A stretch of DNA of 33,005 nucleotides from NCBI GenBank assembly GCA_002081555.1, contig MZNV01002330.1, positions 1 to 33,005 on the forward strand. The letters run 5' to 3'. Origin of the DNA: Protostelium mycophagum (Eukaryota; Evosea; Variosea; Protosteliida; Protosteliaceae). Below the pieces are notes generated by a model. It was given only the letters and a program-made list of their open reading frames with translations, was not told where the DNA came from and did not search any database. This document shows, piece after piece, positions 10,101 through 20,517 of the stretch (position 1 is the stretch's first letter; each line of letters begins with the position of its first letter). Both the position numbers and the translations under genes were made by a program.

Positions 10101-11100
10101 ATTGCTGTGGCTGAAAAAATCTTCCAGACTGGATCACCTGTCTACTTGTGGAGTGACTGGTCCGGTCTTCACAACTTCCCGCTTGAAAGTCAATGTGCTG
10201 TTCTACAACGAGTCAGTTCATAAAACACATTTCCTATCAGTTACGCCACATGTCTACGGCTCCCGCCAAAACTAAAGGTTATTTACGACAGAAAATTCAT
10301 GAAGAAAACACACAGTCATCCGTTACAAAAAGATTCGTACAATCATGTAGATATTTTTCGATCAGCCTCACCTGTTGTGGCACGTTCTCCTTATTGTTAT
10401 TCTTCTTTGTAAACTTCTTTTCTGTGCCATCTCTAAATGATTCGAGAGATGTCGGTGGTGGCTCATCCTTACTCTTGTTTTTATTCTCCACTGCAGAATG
10501 TTAACTTTAAAGTGGAGAAATGTGATCACCCTTCTTTTGTTTGAATGATTGTTTCCTTGCATTAAATACAACGTCATCTGGTGATGGCGTGTCGAATTTG
10601 AAGGGGTCGATACTGCCCTCCTTTTCAAAATCAGAGATATCATTTCTTCAAAGACCCACCTGATGTATGAGCACGTGTATGTCAAGATCTTTACCGTATC
10701 GTTGACGAAGAAATGAGGCGGCAAAACTCTCCACTTTCTTTTCGTTGGCATTTGCACAAAGATGGACGGCGAAGTGTGAACCTCGCTGTTCTTTCGTTGT
10801 GGACGATCTTGTCGGTGTGATCTCAACTTTTTGTGTGTCCTTAACCAGCTCTTCCACTCGATCATTCACTTTTTTGTCCTCTTGAACCTTCACATCAATC
10901 GTCTTTTGTTCAACCTTTTGTGATGGCACTTGAGCCTCTGTTGGTTCATCTTCCCTCTTCTCTATTGGTTTTGAAGGAGCAGCTACTGGAATAGAGGGAC
11001 CAGCTGTCTCTTTAACAGGTGTCGCGGCAGAAGGATTGGTAGATCTCGCATGAGGAGCGCGAAAATTTCGACCTGTTGGTCTTCCTTGTGGAACTTGCAT
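7172..11100 (-). CDS. HBS1: HBS1/SKI7-like translational GTPase, catalytic His replaced
   Basis: HBS1 with Pelota rescues stalled ribosomes, and SKI7 bridges the exosome and the SKI complex. Fourteen exons (first 10660-11100, last 7172-7331) total 2037 nt, or 678 residues, close to human HBS1L (684). The N-terminal half is low-complexity with a conserved-looking FKFDTPSPDD motif. Then come a G domain with P-loop GGQGGGKST, G3 DTPGSADY and G4 NKLD; domain II (NETCTVKMISHKEAMVDF, very like human); and domain III (NCHTSTTVLQKITML, ALVEIRLDQPSC). HBS1 normally has GHVDAGKST and DxPGH; here the catalytic His is Ser. One exon (7774-7799) is only 26 nt. The gene converges with MED28, 57 bp apart. 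Confidence 0.9.
7742..7761. other. intronic perfect hairpin, HBS1 intron
   Basis: CTGTTCTA, four T, TAGAACAG: an 8-bp perfect stem inside a 69-nt intron (7705-7773), about 12 nt after the donor on the transcribed strand. It belongs to the TTCTA...TAGAA family described in the findings. Confidence 0.7.
8790..8807. other. intronic perfect hairpin of the CGGT/ACCG family
   Basis: TCACGGT, TCTT, ACCGTGA: a 7-bp perfect stem in an HBS1 intron. Related hairpins occur at 5345-5375, 26422-26433 and 31359-31378. Confidence 0.7.
9077..9093. other. intronic GCGG/CCGC hairpin
   Basis: TTGCGG, TTGTG, CCGCAA: a 6-bp stem in the long intron (8927-9282) of HBS1. Close relatives with a TCT loop occur at 18552-18566 (UFSP2 intron) and 26383-26399 (DPH1 intron). 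Confidence 0.65.
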
Positions 11101-11435
11101 GTCTTGACCGATGATCCTCTACGTAAGTTTCTGTCAACGTAATATTCAGCTACAAACAACGAACCAAATCTGCGGACTACAACGGGTCATCTTCTCTCCC
11201 CTTTCTCATTTTTCAGAAGGTGAGCGACGATCAGATGCAAGAGTCTTTATTCTTTTTCATATGATGTATTTAAGTAGGAATCTCTCCGAGTGAACTTTGA
11301 AGATAACTTTAAACTTTTCTGATCACTCTACTTAAACATAAAGAAAGTTCTCTGTCCACCTTCTGACAATCGATCAGGTCTTAACCTTCGAATATGCCTG
11401 AACGATAATAAAAGTCAAATGTAAAGTTTATCGAT
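11101..11435. other. intergenic, HBS1 upstream / XLF downstream
   Basis: This holds no convincing exon on either strand. On the minus strand it would contain the HBS1 promoter and leader and the XLF 3' flank. AATAAA near 11407 lies on the plus strand, so it is not a processing signal for XLF. Confidence 0.5.
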
Positions 11436-12242
11436 CTATTCATCATCTTCTACTATTCTATTCTTGGTTGGTGTCACATCCTGTCCTATGCGAGCACCTT
11501 TTGCTTGATGTCTCTTGACTGTTGGATTGATCAGGCTGAACCCCATCTTTCTCTTGGCTGAGGGAGCAGCTGGCTTGCTCTTCGCCACGAGTCCTGCGTT
11601 TACAAATCGATCAGGAACATCGTGTTGAGAAGAGGTCCCCGAAGGAAGCAGGCTCTTGAAATCGATACGTGGCTGTGATCGTGAGAAAGATTGATAGACA
11701 CATGGATGAAAAGCAAATACCTCTGCAATTTCTGTTTTGCCCCCTGTATGATCTGATTTGGCCTGATTTCCTCTTAATAAAGCGGTCATATCAAACAGAA
11801 CACGGGAGAGACGCTCTGAAAAATCCAAACCAGTGTAACGATACAGTCTGAAACTGTATGATATTCTCCTTCCGCTGATCTCGCACCAAACCGACAATTG
11901 GGCCTCTCCATTCTTTTCAATGTTGAATTCTATGTTGTTGCTGTTGGCAAATCCGGAGGCGAATCTCATAAAATAGTCCTTAAATGATTCGGCATCTGTT
12001 GATGCCGATCTTTTCTGTGATCGAAATCAACAATGGGAAGTTAGCAGGATGCTCACATGCTTTGTGACGTCTTCAAATTCGAGATCGGTCTCCCAGAATG
12101 CTTCCATCGTGTCTGTAACACCAATCTTCCAAGTTCCAACACTGGTCTGTTTGCATCTGCACAGATATTTCTTCGCCTTAGACATGAAATCATTATACAA
12201 TCCGTCCACGATGGCGAGTCCCTCTCTGTATTCTTCTTCCAT
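11436..12242 (-). CDS. NHEJ1: XLF / NHEJ1 (Cernunnos) homologue
   Basis: XLF forms filaments with XRCC4 that bridge broken DNA ends for ligase IV in nuclear non-homologous end joining. Exons 12057-12242, 11721-12014 and 11436-11672 (introns 42 and 48 nt) give 238 residues; human XLF has 299. The head matches XLF in order: a tryptophan-bearing strand (TSVGTWKIGVTDTMEAFWE, aligned with YALLVSDLQQVWHE), then the strand and helix run RRISYSFRLYRYTGLDFSER leading to LFDMTALLRG. The tail is basic (KRKMGFSLINP, TVKRHQAKG), where XLF carries its Ku-binding motif. The ATG at 12242 was chosen by alignment; in-frame ATGs lie further upstream. Identity is remote but the pattern is specific, and XRCC4 lies 1.5 kb away. 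Confidence 0.75.
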
Positions 12243-12371
12243 GCCGATCTGAAGTGTTTGAATTTCAAAAGTGGAAGAAAAGGCGCCAATTAAATTCATC
12301 AAATTTGGGCGAAAACTCCGTGGGTCACGTGGTTCTTTGCAAGCGAACAAAGACAAAAACACCAGAATACG

Positions 12372-12749
12372 ATGATGATCTCACGCCAACTCCGCTGCAT
12401 AAAGACGAACAACACAACCATTCTTCCTTTGAGACGTCCCACTCTCATTTCCAAAAACTATGCCACGTCACATGGGGGATCAAAGACTGGCAAGGCACCC
12501 TCTGGACAATTAGACGCCCAAGAAAACAACAAACCAGAAGCCAACCCAGGAATTAAAGACGAGAAGAATCAAACCGGTTCGAATCCAGTCACAAAGGGAA
12601 TGGACGAGCAGATCGCCAAGAGCTCCTCCAAGGTTGGAAAACCTGCCAAGGATGCTGTCGAGGCCAACACCAACGATAGCAACAACACGGGAGGCAGCAC
12701 CTCTCCAGCCACTACTTCGGTCAATTCAGACAACACCAACAGACAATGA
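12372..12749 (+). CDS. small mitochondrial-type protein, unknown function
   Basis: An intron-less 125-codon frame starts MMISRQLRC and has basic, hydroxyl-rich N-terminal residues with no acidic ones, ending near RRPTLISKNYATSHGG. This fits a mitochondrial targeting peptide cut near NY/ATS. The mature part is hydrophilic and low-complexity (Gly, Asn, Ser, Lys, Thr), with NPGIKDEKNQTGSNPVTKG, and is probably disordered. It is divergent from XLF (129 bp between starts) and its stop lies 18 bp from the stop of the next gene. Its function is unknown. The presequence-like start makes it more likely real than chance. Confidence 0.45.
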   Translation: MMISRQLRCIKTNNTTILPLRRPTLISKNYATSHGGSKTGKAPSGQLDAQENNKPEANPGIKDEKNQTGSNPVTKGMDEQIAKSSSKVGKPAKDAVEANTNDSNNTGGSTSPATTSVNSDNTNRQ

Positions 12750-12767
12750 AAATAAATGGATATCCTA

Positions 12768-13568
12768 TCATTCTTCATTCATCAAATCGAAGAGATCGTC
12801 TGCGTCCATATCGTCGTCTTTCCCGAGTTTCAGCTTCTTTCGAACCATCTTCCGAGCAGGGCTCGGGACGGCAAGAGGTGTTGGTGTCACCATTCCTGGG
12901 CTTCTTGGGCCGTCTATCGACCCCGCAGAGTTCACTGTTCATGTCATTTCATTTTGCAGACGTTCATTTCGACTCACCACTTCTCTGTGCGAAGAGGCCT
13001 GGTTTGAGCATGGGTTTGGCCGGTGACTTTTCTGGTGTTTGGATGGTGACTTGAGGAGGCTTGACTGCCTTCTTTGGAGGTGTTTTCAGATGTTGATTAT
13101 CCTCGGTCTGCAGATGTCAATGCATGTTCAATCTTGTCGCTGTGACACTCACAACGAGGTGTTCTACAGCAACAACAGGTCTTCTTCGTTTTCTGACCGT
13201 TGTCTCTATCTTCACTTCTTGAGAAGCTGCAACGATCATTAAACCGATGATGACTATGATCATGCTGATGTACATCAAAACATGAACTGGTAACACCCAC
13301 CTAAGAGGTCGTTTAGTTGTGAAGGCATTGTCCCGAGTGATGCATTAAAAGTTAGCGATGGTGTTTCTGCTCATGCATCAGCGAAAGAGATGTGAACGAA
13401 AACAAACCTCTTTGCGAGAATGTCTCCTCTTGTGAACAATACGAATCCTGCCTGGTGAGGATCTGCTTCATAAACATCAGGTACATACTTTGACAATATC
13501 CTCACCACTTCTGGCTTTGTTTTTACAGTATTCAAATCCATCTCCAAAATAACTTCTTTTTTCTGCAT
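12768..13568 (-). CDS. single-span membrane protein with basic/acidic tail, unknown
   Basis: Four exons (13408-13568, 13153-13300, 12978-13107, 12768-12913) total 585 nt, or 194 residues. There is a soluble N-terminus (VILEMDLNTVKTKPEVVRIL), one strong membrane segment (VLMYISMIIVIIGLMIVAA), then a basic stretch (VRKRRRP). The tail is proline-rich with several SP/TP sites (TPPKKAVKPPQ, TPEKSPAKP) and ends in an acidic motif (DADDLFDLMNEE). I recognise no family. Positive residues after the membrane segment favour a cytoplasmic or nucleoplasmic tail. The DLFD end resembles the C-terminus of vertebrate XRCC4 (EDLFDEI), and XRCC4 sits just upstream on the same strand, but the exons do not join to it in any frame I found. 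An inner nuclear membrane role is speculation. Confidence 0.65.
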
Positions 13569-13746
13569 TCCCGCCACTTGAAAAATCAATATGAAATTTG
13601 TGCATTTTACATTTGTTTTGCACAAATTTATGCTCATTGCTGTGCTTTTCTGATTCTCCTAACCACGATATCTTCACGTCGACAACACGGTTGTTAACGC
13701 AAAGTTGTGCAACTGACAAAGTCCAGTACGAGGTGACATTTCACAG

Positions 13747-14618
13747 TTATAAAGATGAACAGAAAAGCTCACTCTCTTGCTTGAGTTCGGATATCTTTTT
13801 CTTCTTTTCGTTCAGAATGATTAAAAACTGTGATCTTTAGAAGATCTGAGAGTGAACATGTTTGGAATACCTTATTGTACAAATCTCGTTCTTGGTTCAA
13901 TTTATCGGTGGTCAGCTGTGTAAATCTAGACATGGAGTCATCTCTTTGTTTTTGGAGGGTCGCGCATTTGGCATCAGAGCGCGCATTTGCGGTCTATGTT
14001 CATCAATCGGAATTCTGATCATGGAGGATGTACCTCTAAGACGGTGGAACGATCGATCAACCAATCAAAAAACTGTCTGATCCTCTTCTTCTGCTCGCTA
14101 GAACTGCATTTGACCATTTTCAGAGATCCCTTCACCTGTATCATCTGAGCATCCTCCGAATTGTAATCATCCTCACGAAGAAAGACATGGCTTTCGCGCC
14201 CCCAGCAAAGGAATCATCGTCGATCTTGATCTTCCATATGAATTCAAAATCCCCTCTCAACTCAAAACCTTGTAGAGCATAAGAGAACCTGGCACCATCA
14301 ATTGGCCATATATATCAAAGTGGGATCATACTTCTCTTGTCTTATATCTTGCTGCGTCAAGGCAGACTTCACAAGACTGTAATATTCGGATACTTCCATT
14401 CCTTGTGGTTTCAAACGGTTCTTCATTTCATCTGCCTCCACTGATACATTTTAATGCACTGCAGTTGGAACACATTTTTCACCTCTTCCACTCCAAACCG
14501 ATTGGCCGTCTGTAATTTGAAGTTGGAATCCACCTGCGGCCGAGTTCCAATGTGAAAGGAGATAGAGAGACCCAACATCATCTCCGAAGTGAAAGCGACT
14601 CACGATGCCTTCGCTCAT
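13747..14618 (-). CDS. XRCC4: XRCC4 homologue with a one-base frame break
   Basis: XRCC4 binds and stabilises DNA ligase IV and polymerises with XLF in end joining. Five exons (14483-14618, 14332-14440, 14034-14288, 13871-13993, 13747-13827) encode the head (QLQITDGQSVWSGRVEADEM, like LTDGHSAWTG in human), a beta strand with FEFIWKIKI, the helix EQKKRIRQFFDWLIDRS, and a coiled-coil stalk with ILNEKKKKISELKQE (human ILVLNEKKTKIRSL). Exon 3 is one base short of a multiple that keeps frame. The switch falls at a C5 run on the plus strand, 14199-14203, in a loop between strands: sequencing error or real lesion. The protein ends soon after the stalk (ELFCSSL), without the long acidic tail of animals. 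It is divergent from the Prm1-like gene. Confidence 0.82.
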
Positions 14619-14910
14619 GTTGATTTTGAATTTGAAATATGCCCAAAAATCCGAAGCGCGGGAAATTTTCGACGTAACGGTCCAATTTCCAAGAAGTTGC
14701 ATCTACAACGCCTCCTCATTTCCAACCCGAAGTACCACCGCACCTCTTTTCTTCACTCTTCATTCCTGCGAAAGAGTGCCAGACCCGTGTTAATGTGTCC
14801 CAAAATAGTAATAGAGTTTTCGGACCTTGAAGTTCAGGGAATGTATCTCACAAGATAAGAAGCCGTTGGTTTCCAGAAGAAATTTTCATTTTTTCTCAGA
14901 CACAAAGGAC

Positions 14911-17216
14911 ATGAAGAGCAACGGTGAGACTATCTGTATACTGTCGCAAGCTGAGATGTTGTAGTGGGCCATTTAATTGGCCAGGGCTTGGTCGGTGCTT
15001 TAAATGAGCTCCAACATCCATCGTGTTACATCACTTTGGCCATTGGCGTGCTCATTCTGATTCAGTCCATTCGTTTCACTGTTGTGGTCGAACAGTAAGG
15101 GAAAATGTCAATGTCATCATCGTGACACATGCAGGGCCTCTTCTGATTCAAATGATGGGTTGATCTCTGTGGATAATTTCATCAACTCGACCATCACTGG
15201 AATCAACTCTTTCACTGCGGGTATGGATGACTTTGTCAATTCCATCACTGCCGCTGTTCAAGTGAGCTTTGAGCTTCATTATCGTTGTACTGAATAGTCC
15301 CAGAATGCTCTTCAGGAGTGGAGCAATGAGACGCAACAGAAAGTGGTACAATTTTCACAGATGCTATTCGCGAATTACAATCCAGTTGTTTCCCTCGTGA
15401 ACAACATCCTCTCGCATTTCAACTCAGATGTTCGGTGAGTTCTTTTCAATTGATTTTAATTGACGAGAAAAGAATGCAACAATACAATGTATTTACGGTC
15501 TACAACACCCAATACTTCGACTTCGCCCCCGTTCAAGTCAGCTTCGCCTCGCTTCAGATCAATAATGGTGAGTCCATACGTGTCAGAATGACACTTCTGA
15601 CACGGTTCAGTTTCCTTCTCCCTCTACAACGCCGTGTCCCCCACCATGCAGAAGACTACCACAACTGTGATTCATTTCATATCAACATTGTGGGTGCTGG
15701 GCATCCTGTGTATTTTAGCAGCGGGAGTGCCTCTATTATATCAGATGTTTCTTCCTTGGTGTCAAGAAATCGAGCTCCCAAAGGTGAGACTCTGTTCTCC
15801 ATTTCGCGAATAGTCGACGATTCTGGGGTGTACATCATGTAATACTCGCAGGGCTTCCAGAGTGCAATTACGGTGGCAAAATTCGTTTGCAAAATCAGGA
15901 TCATAATGCCACTTGTCGCCGGGATTGTACTCATAGTCGGTGGTGCTTCTTTAATGGTTAGTTCAATCATGCTATGTTCATCGAGGGAGACTGACTTATA
16001 AAGATCGTCTCTAAGGAGGCACATACCGCATCAGTACAACCTCTCTATTCTGCAGATTTGAAGTTCGTCCGATTTACACAAGAAATTAACAACTTGACCT
16101 CCGCACTCGTTCCGACGATGTTTGCAAATTACCAAAACATCGAAAGTGATGATGCTTTCTTCATCAGAGAGTTTACTAAAAAATACAGATCTGTGTACAC
16201 AGAAACTCTTCTATTGGGCGAGTTTCTATAACAATGCCACGGCGCGAATTCTGCAAGGATGGTCAAATGACTTTCTGAACAAGATGCAAACTGTGTTAAA
16301 CAAGCTCAACGTGAATGTCCAATTGAACTCATTTCAGTGGTCTATAAACGCTGGTAATCAGTTCATTTAATGGTCATGATGATCGACTGACCCGATGCAG
16401 ACGACCTAGATTTCATTTGTGCCGCTCCACTGCTTGTGGTTCCTAACTTCGGTTTGATAAACATTCCCACCACGATACTACCTCTACAACACACCATCAT
16501 CCCAGTTGTAGACAGGGTGTACGAAGGTGTCCGAACCATATCCCTCACACTGTTGTTTTTAGGTGATTTGACGTTGATTCTGACACATACGTGTGTAACA
16601 CTTCTCAGGAATTGTCTTGATGTTGATTTCCCTGGTGACAGTCGCTGTACACGCATCCAAACCATGGATCCCTCCACACATCGCTGCATATGTAAGACGG
16701 CGAAGCCATTTCTGTTCTGAAGATATTTCAGTTCATCAGACCAAATATGTGCGATCAATGCAAAGAGCCCATAGACACTAAATCGACGCCACTTCCTAAC
16801 ATCGAAAATTCTCCACAAAAATTAGAATATTCTCAGGTACTTCATCCATTCATTTGTCCCGCCATGCTAAGATCTTCAGCGAGGACTCTTAGCTTCTCAG
16901 AACAGTTTGATCAACTCCAATCTTGCAAACAGCCAAAATCCTGGCATGGTTTCTTTGCAATCAACTGGGTTCGTTCTGTTTCTAAAAATGTGTACTGATC
17001 TGTGCAGGAGACTCGATGTGTCGAACCCTCTACGTGAGAGTAGAGCCCTCCCACCGGTCCCCAACCCATTAAGAGCATCACATGTGCGTGTACATCATCT
17101 TTCATGTTCTGATTACGTGGCAGATGTCCAACATTCTTCTCAATAGCGGAAGATCCTCTGTACAACCACCGGCTCTCCCTCCCAAATCCCTGCATCAATC
17201 TACAGAATTCTTGTGA
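14911..17216 (+). CDS. four-span membrane protein, Prm1-like topology
   Basis: Fifteen exons, with introns mostly 36-68 nt, sum to 1695 nt (564 residues). Membrane segments: CYITLAIGVLILIQSIRFTV; VIHFISTLWVLGILCILAAG; IIMPLVAGIVLIVGGASLM; and ISLTLLFLGIVLMLISLVTV, the last split by an intron. Two large loops of about 160 and 140 residues are rich in N-glycosylation-like sites (INST, SNET, NNAT) and helical repeats (MQTVLNKLNVNVQ). Two outside loops, four spans and inside ends match fungal Prm1, the plasma-membrane fusion factor of mating cells; tweety-like and prominin-like proteins share parts of this plan. The cytoplasmic tail has a CDQC pair and proline motifs (RALPPVPNP, QPPALPPKS) that could bind SH3 domains. 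Gene structure is well supported; family is tentative. Confidence 0.8.
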
Positions 17217-17414
17217 GGCCCCATTTTTCAAAATATTATTCATGTCTTGCAGGAATCGTTCGGGACATTTTGGCGGGCAAAAAGGTTCTCTAACATCTCC
17301 AAAGAGGAGGTCTGTGTCATTCGAGGCCAGCCCCATCCCAAGAGAATAGCTCACACTTATGCACTCCATCTTTACATTTGTAAAATAAATACTTTTTCAG
17401 GGAAACTTGATTCT

Positions 17415-20400
17415 TTATATCTTGTTTGGTTTGATCGGCAAGCACAAGTTGTAGAATGAATCTTTTCTGAAGAGATCTGCCGTCTTCCAGCCGCACCACC
17501 CCTTCTCTTTGATAGTCTTCAGGTCTTCCGCACCGGTGTAGTGTGGATCTAAAATTAGGAATCGGACTTCTCCCTGCATAAATTGTCAGGGAAATTTCAG
17601 TGAGATTTTGTGTGTTTCGATGAGATCACCGTTCTGTCGTTGTAGTCTATGCCTATGAGGGTGTACGCCAAGACACCACCACCAATCATTATGGGTGTCC
17701 CTTGTGTCTCAAAATGATGTATTAGCTCTCTCGCTGTATAATTCAGCCTATGAAGTACTCTTCACGTTCTATTTTTAGAATACGATGACGTCACCTTTGT
17801 ATTCGATCTCGGACCCCGAAGAGAAATGCATGATACTGCAGTCGACATCGTATAATGTCGACAGGCACATCGATATTTCTATAGCTCCTATCCACCATTA
17901 AAAATTCACAATTATATTTTTATTTTTTAATTTCACGTCAAATTTCCATGGAAAAGGAATCGAATTTTCGTGGAAAAGGAACCGAATTTTCAGCAAAATC
18001 TCACCTATCCATTGGTTAGACCCCACAAAATTCTTGGGCTTGTCTCCCAAAGACACCAACAGTTTCTGTATCTCTGCATGTGTCGGCACGCTCTTGTTTG
18101 TGAAATGTTGGTTCTTAATCCAAGAGCAGATGGTCTGCATAGACCTATACGCACAACCCCAGCCGTTGTCGTTGAAAGAATCTTGCATATAGTGGTAGTA
18201 GTCGTATTGTCCTGACACAAAGTACTGCTTGCCGCCGTTGGCTGGTGATTTTCAATTTCGTGAAGTTTCATTATGGTTTTGGCATTTTTTATATTTATAT
18301 ATTCTATTTTTAGATACTTACTCTGAGAGGTGAGTCCGAGAAGTGTGTGAACGTTTTTTATTCTTGCTGTGAAATTCAGTTTTTGTCCAATTTTTAAATT
18401 AATTTAAAATTATATTAAATTAAAATTTGAAATTAAATTAAAATTTGAAATTAAATTAAAATTTGAAATTAAATTAAAATTTGAAATTAAATTAAAATTT
18501 GAAATTAAATTTTTGGATTCATTTGTTGTTTGTTTCGGTTTCATGTCCTTCTGCGGCTCTGCCGCATTTCATCGCGATCTGTTGTAATGAACGCGGAGAT
18601 CACATTCCGTCGCAATTCCTCATAAATAAATCAGGACGCATCTCATCTCATCTCATCTCATCGCAATCCGACTTTGCAAAGTTGAATTTATGTTGTCACT
18701 CCATCTAAATCATAAAATGAAACAACTCACTACTCTTCCGCTCTTCTTTTGTGACAAAACTGATGGAGTTTGCGATCCGGAAGACGGGACGGTCCATCTT
18801 GATGTCTAAAATCTCGTGTAATTTTTTTCTCTTCTCTACTGTGCTTGTGTCAATTTTATAAATGTGGATTTTTTTACTTCTTAAAAAAATAAATAATAAT
18901 AAAATATAAAGTATGAATAATAATAAAATATAAAAAAATATAAATAATAGAGATTTTCTCTTCTGCGGTGCCCTTGTGTCAAATTTTTCAAATGTGGATG
19001 TTTATTTTTTCAAAAATAATATTATAAAAATAGAATAAATGGAGATACTGACACAAAGCGTCCTCTGAAGAGTCTTTTGGTAGGTTGTAGATAGCCGTAA
19101 TCATGTGTTCCTGTCCATCGGGCTGAAAATGTAGCACTTGCACCTATCAAAAATCAGGATTATTTTGGGGTTTTTACTTTTATTCAGGATCTACAACACT
19201 TGGCGATATCAAACATTTTCCCAGAACTTTCATATCAAAAATGAAATTGTGTGTTGGGACTCACGTCGTTGTAGTCCTCGTTGTAGTGCGTCAGAGTCTT
19301 TCGGATCTGTCCATTCATCGCGTTCAAGAGGGGGGTGTTAACTCTGTTCACGGTATAATTGGAAGGTATATACCCAACTACGGATGCCGGCACATTCACC
19401 TATTTTATTTTCAAATTTAAGTTTTTTACAATCAATGTTCATTTCATTAGAATCTTTTCTACAAGATTGTAGATGGTCACCTTGGTGTACAACATTTCCT
19501 TTTTCTCAAAGTCTATTTTTGGCGCGAAAGATTTTATGGCAGGGTCACTCGTACTTAATCTTCTCATGCATTCAATAGATAATATCTTGAAAAGTCAGTG
19601 AAAATAATATTAAAAAATTATTTTTGATTTCTGAATTGTAAAAATATAAATTTCGAAAATAAAATCCAAAATAAAATTCAAAATAAAAGTGAGGAAATAG
19701 TTTCCCTGCCACAACACCCAATGAGCTTGAGTTCTAAAAGTGAAAGAGGATGTCGATCGAAATGTCACCTCATGTCCATTCACTTTTCCCTTCTTGCTTC
19801 TGTCCAATGCATCGAGCACGGAGGTGGAGGTTTCTGATGAAGAATGGATCAATTGTCCAGTCCCATAACGAAAGAATGTGTCCTCTCCATTCAACAGAGC
19901 CTCTTCCACATGTTTTGACAATTCCTCTTTAAATCGACCTGATCATGTTAATTCCTGCCACAGCTCAAGTTGAATTTACCTGATTGGTATTGAACATTCA
20001 ATGTGATGTTGGCGCGACATTCTATGGTGGTGTAGCCCTGAAAGATATTCTCTTCAGTTCCCTCTACTTCTAAATCGGTCAGATCAAAGCCTCCTGCTCT
20101 CTGTCATGTTTCAGCACTTGGTCGTCGTAAAGTGTATCACCTTTTCGGCCAAATGAAAAGTTAAATTACCATCCTCTTTAAATATGATGATCGCTTTCTC
20201 TCCATCAGAGGTTTTGTAATTCTGAAGGTGAATCGATACTGATTTGGATTGTAATTGATTCTTATTTCCCTCTAAAAGTAATCCAACAAGACCCACGCCA
20301 AGTGGCAACAACAATTCACTCTCTTTAATTGCCTCTGGAGTGAATGTCAACGTTGAGAGGATGGCGTGAGGGACAGGATGTTCTTGTATTGGAGGTGTTA

Positions 20401-20517
20401 AGCCAACAAGAAGTCGAGGGCATGTTAGAGAAAGAAGGTCGCTTGTACAATTAGTGAGATGTTAAGAGTGAAAATGTACCTCTTCAGGTGTTGTGGGATT
20501 AGCACTGATCTAGACAT
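17415..20517 (-). CDS. UFSP2: UFM1-specific peptidase UFSP2
   Basis: UFSP2 is a papain-fold cysteine protease that matures UFM1 and removes it from targets, mainly ribosomes at the ER. Many short exons run from ATG 20517 ([12 protein letters not shown], spliced across a 38-nt intron) to the stop at 17415. The catalytic half is strongly conserved: [20 protein letters not shown] (nucleophile Cys), [51 protein letters not shown] (Asp and His), and the end [11 protein letters not shown]. The N-terminal half aligns more weakly ([22 protein letters not shown]). All catalytic residues are present. It lies downstream of CUL1 on the same strand (141 bp between CUL1 stop and UFSP2 start). One intron holds 18-bp tandem repeats. 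Confidence 0.93.
17765..17784. other. intronic hairpin, UFSP2 intron
   Basis: CGTTCTA, TTTT, TAGAATACG: stem TTCTA/TAGAA plus an outer CG pair, in a 47-nt UFSP2 intron that begins gtgacgtcat. A shorter relative (TCTA/TAGA) lies at 18303-18316 in the next upstream intron, just inside its donor. Confidence 0.6.
18414..18503. repeat. 18-bp tandem repeat, five copies
   Basis: The unit ATTAAATTAAAATTTGAA is repeated five times almost perfectly inside a UFSP2 intron. A pentanucleotide run (ATCTC, about five copies) follows at 18639-18662 in the same intron, with a TGCGGC-TCT-GCCGCA hairpin between them at 18552-18566. Confidence 0.9.

Noticed and set aside
10045-10275. 76-codon plus-strand frame near the HBS1 gene
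   Set aside because: It is antisense to HBS1 exon 4 (10138-10202) and adjacent introns, and the minus-strand exon keeps the HBS1 frame exactly.
12372-12749. LEA-like or ATPase inhibitor identity for the mitochondrial-type protein
   Set aside because: The composition is suggestive, but no family motif is present, so I left it unnamed.
13477-13719. 80-codon minus-strand frame after XRCC4
   Set aside because: It could be an extra XRCC4 exon after a 60-nt intron, but its second half overlaps exon 1 of the next gene in another frame and has no XRCC4-like features.
16911-17369. 152-codon minus-strand frame
   Set aside because: It is antisense to the last exons of the Prm1-like gene, whose 39-43 nt introns and phases all agree. 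The minus-strand protein resembles nothing known.
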